From assembly GCA_903893215.1 (NCBI GenBank), contig CAITLJ010000073.1, positions 1 to 64,000 on the forward strand: a stretch of DNA of 64,000 nucleotides. Direction: 5' to 3'. Numbering within the stretch: the stretch's first letter is position 1; every line of letters begins with the position of its first letter. Source of the stretch: an uncultured Ferrovum sp. GTDB taxonomy: Bacteria; Pseudomonadota; Gammaproteobacteria; Burkholderiales; Ferrovaceae. This document shows positions 62,148-64,000 of this stretch, in pieces. A model generated the notes under the pieces. It was not told the DNA's origin, ran no database searches, and saw nothing but the letters and a program-made list of their open reading frames with translations. The position numbers and the translations under genes are program-made.

Positions 62148-63149
62148 TTACGCCAGTCGCCGCGCGTCCTGCTCGAGTGCCAGGGCAGCGCCCAGGATGG
62201 CCGGGAAGGGCGCATGGATCACCTGCGTCGGCACGCTGCGCAGGTAGCTGCCGAAGCGTCCCTTGTCTTCAAAGCGGGCGCGGAAGGGGGAGCTGGCAAA
62301 CCAGGCGCCGAGCCGTGGCACGATGCCGCCGCCAATGTAAACGCCGCCGCGCGCCCCCAAAGTGAGCGCCAGATCGCCAGCCACAGTGCCCAGCAGGGCG
62401 CAGAACACGTCCAGGGCCTCGCGGCAGGCCGGACACTGGTCCGCCACACCCAGCGCGCTGATTTCGGCTGCAGCGCGATGCTGTGGCACGCCAACATGTT
62501 CCGGTGCCACTGCCTGGTAAAGTGCCTCCAGACCCGGACCGGAGAGGGCGCGCTCGGCGGAGACATGGCCCAGCGAGGTCTCGGCGAATTGTGGGGCAAT
62601 GCGTTCGATCAGTTGCGCTTCGCGCGACGTGCGCGCCGCCAGGCTGACGTGGCCGCCTTCGCCTTCAATCGGCAGGTAGCCGTCCGAGGTATGGAACAAG
62701 CCGGACACGCCAAGGCCGGTGCCAGCGCCGAGCAGGGCAAGGGGGGCGTTGGCACGCGCCGCGCCGCCGCCGATGGCCTGCAGGTCGCTGCCGCGCAGCG
62801 CAGGCAGTGACAACGCGAGGGCAGTAAAGTCGTTCAGCGCGCGCACGTGGTCCAGATGCAGGCCGGCCTGCAGCGCGGCGAGCGAAAAATCCCAGTGGTT
62901 GTTGGTCATGGCCACGCGGTCGCCATCGAGCGCCGTGGCAATGCCGAAGGCCAGCCAGCGTGGTGCTGGCAAGGCATATTTTTTCAGATAGTGTTCGATG
63001 GCTTGCTGTGGGCCGCTGAAGTCGGCGCACGGCAGGGCCACACAGTGCTCGGGGCTGGCCGCTTCGGCAGGCTGGATGGCAAAGCGGGCATTGGTGCCGC
63101 CGATGTCGCCGAGCAGGCGCGGAAACGAGGCAGTGGCAGACAGGGTCAT
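62148..63149 (-). CDS. glk: Glucokinase
   Basis: A 333-aa cytosolic enzyme phosphorylating glucose with ATP. Typical Glk features: LLGDIGGTNARFAI for ATP phosphate binding, LNDFTALALSLP with the catalytic Asp, the GAGTGLG loop, EGEGGHVSLA with glucose-contacting residues, and VYIGGGIVPRLG. Length is close to E. coli Glk (321 aa). It lies 91 bp upstream of the SHOCT lipoprotein gene and 102 bp downstream of recQ. Confidence 0.95.
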   Translation of the reverse strand: MTLSATASFPRLLGDIGGTNARFAIQPAEAASPEHCVALPCADFSGPQQAIEHYLKKYALPAPRWLAFGIATALDGDRVAMTNNHWDFSLAALQAGLHLDHVRALNDFTALALSLPALRGSDLQAIGGGAARANAPLALLGAGTGLGVSGLFHTSDGYLPIEGEGGHVSLAARTSREAQLIERIAPQFAETSLGHVSAERALSGPGLEALYQAVAPEHVGVPQHRAAAEISALGVADQCPACREALDVFCALLGTVAGDLALTLGARGGVYIGGGIVPRLGAWFASSPFRARFEDKGRFGSYLRSVPTQVIHAPFPAILGAALALEQDARRLA

Positions 63150-63251
63150 GATGGGCAGCGCAGGGTGGATGCGCCGAGTATGGAACGGAATTACGGGCAG
63201 TGAAAGTCGCGAGTTACAACGGAGGCAGACCGGCTGCGCCTTCAGCCGGGT

Positions 63252-64000
63252 TCAGTCCGCAGTGGCGATCACTTCCAGCAGTTCTCCGCCGTAGCGTTCG
63301 AGCTTTTTCACTCCCAGCCCCGGCATGCCAGCCAGCGCGTCCAACGTGTCCGGCCGTGCCTCCACCAGGGCGAGCAGCGTGGTGTCCTGAAAGATGACAT
63401 AGGCCGGCACGTTCTGCGCCGAGGCGGTGCGGCGCCGCCAGGCGCGCAGGGCGTTGAGCAGACGCTCACCGGCCGGTGACAGGTCGACCCCGGCGGGGAC
63501 GCTGCTGCGCGTGGCACTGGTGCGTTTGGGCAACGCCTCTCGCGGCTGCCGCAGGATGAGCGGGATTTCGCCACGCAGCACGGGGCGGGCGGCCTCGGTC
63601 AGCCGGTAAGCGCCGTAGGCGCTCAGGTCGGGACTGACCAGGCCCAGGGCCACCAGCTGACGCAGCACGCTGCGCCAGTGGTTGTCGTCGAGGGCATGAC
63701 CGATGCCGAAGGTGGGCAGCCGATCATGGCCCAACTGCAGCACGCGCTCATTGCGCCGGCCGCGCAGCACATCGATCAGGTGACCGGCACCAAAACGCTG
63801 GCCGGTGCGCACGATCGCTGACATCAGCATGCGCGCAGCCTCGGTGCCATCCCAGGTGGCTGGCGGGTCCAGGCAGCTGTCGCAGTTGCCGCAAGCTTGT
63901 GCCGACTCGCCAAAATAATGCAGCAGCACCTGACGGCGGCACTGAGGTGCCTCGCAGTAACCCAGCATGCTGTCCAGGCGCAGGTGCTCCACCCGCTTCT
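63252..64000 (-). CDS. recQ: ATP-dependent DNA helicase RecQ (C-terminal part)
   Basis: Only the C-terminal roughly 249 residues are inside the window; the gene continues past the right edge. Visible are the zinc-binding Cys residues (YCEAPQCRRQ ... CGNCDSCLDPP), the RQC winged helix (GAGHLIDVLRGRRNERVLQLGHDRLPTFGIG) and the HRDC domain (AQNVPAYVIFQDTTLLALVEARPDTLDALAGMPGLGVKKLERYGGELLEVI). RecQ unwinds DNA in recombination and repair. The helicase core is not seen. Confidence 0.93.
   Translation of the reverse strand, partial: KRVEHLRLDSMLGYCEAPQCRRQVLLHYFGESAQACGNCDSCLDPPATWDGTEAARMLMSAIVRTGQRFGAGHLIDVLRGRRNERVLQLGHDRLPTFGIGHALDDNHWRSVLRQLVALGLVSPDLSAYGAYRLTEAARPVLRGEIPLILRQPREALPKRTSATRSSVPAGVDLSPAGERLLNALRAWRRRTASAQNVPAYVIFQDTTLLALVEARPDTLDALAGMPGLGVKKLERYGGELLEVIATAD

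Overview
The window is high-GC DNA (roughly 64% by eye), densely packed, with short Shine-Dalgarno-led genes and many ATGA/GTGA stop-start overlaps. Gene content points to a free-living Beta- or Gammaproteobacterium: E. coli-type GshA, type IVa minor pilins, selenocysteine formate dehydrogenase-N, NodT-type outer membrane factor, NdvB-type glucan synthase, phosphoketolase with acetate kinase. I cannot name a genus from the sequence alone. No prophage, insertion sequence, rRNA or CRISPR array was seen.

Layout. 1-10 kb: a minus-strand set (CHRD protein, PQQ-type sugar dehydrogenase lipoprotein, P-type cation ATPase) diverging from gshA; a CDF transporter; two small membrane proteins (one a 50-aa DUF3309 protein); gnd; a FabH-like ketoacyl synthase. 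11-15.6 kb: a four-gene ABC exporter operon (ATPase, membrane fusion protein, outer membrane factor, permease) in which each junction is a 4-bp overlap. 15.8-19.5 kb: an exported nucleosidase, an SH3 protein with a Gly/Pro-rich tail, membrane and BON-domain stress-type proteins. 19.6-25.9 kb: type IV pilus minor pilin operon fimT-pilV-pilW-pilX-pilY1-pilE; PilY1 carries what looks like an L-type lectin domain at its N-terminus. 26.2-28.3 kb: a REC-PAS-GGDEF-EAL c-di-GMP protein. 28.3-50.4 kb: a large stress/central-carbon block: two Crp/Fnr regulators, phosphoglucomutase, BON/SYLF/Spy-like envelope proteins, phosphoketolase, acetate kinase, OmpA-like protein, a 2997-aa cyclic beta-glucan synthase, glycine-zipper proteins. 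50.4-52.4 kb: low-molecular-weight phosphatase and small proteins. 52.6-60.3 kb: a selenocysteine module, fdnG (in-frame UGA), fdnH, fdnI, fdhE, selB and the tRNA-Sec gene selC. 60.4-64 kb: methyltransferase, SHOCT lipoprotein, glucokinase, and the C-terminal part of RecQ running off the window.

How the genes fit together. Glucokinase, phosphoglucomutase, Gnd, phosphoketolase and acetate kinase together would move sugar phosphates through the pentose phosphate route to acetyl phosphate and ATP, while NdvB would consume UDP-glucose made via Pgm. Formate oxidation by the periplasm-facing FdnGHI would feed electrons to quinone, and the same locus carries the Sec elongation factor, the Sec tRNA and an FDH maturation protein.

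The most notable unexplained signal is a 16-bp palindrome, about TGTRCGY-NN-RCGYACA, found in five promoter regions: gshA/CHRD, gnd/DUF3309, crp1, ompA/ndvB (two copies) and crp2/glycine-zipper. The two Crp/Fnr regulators in the window have nearly identical recognition helices, so I propose this is their shared operator and that these scattered genes form one regulon.
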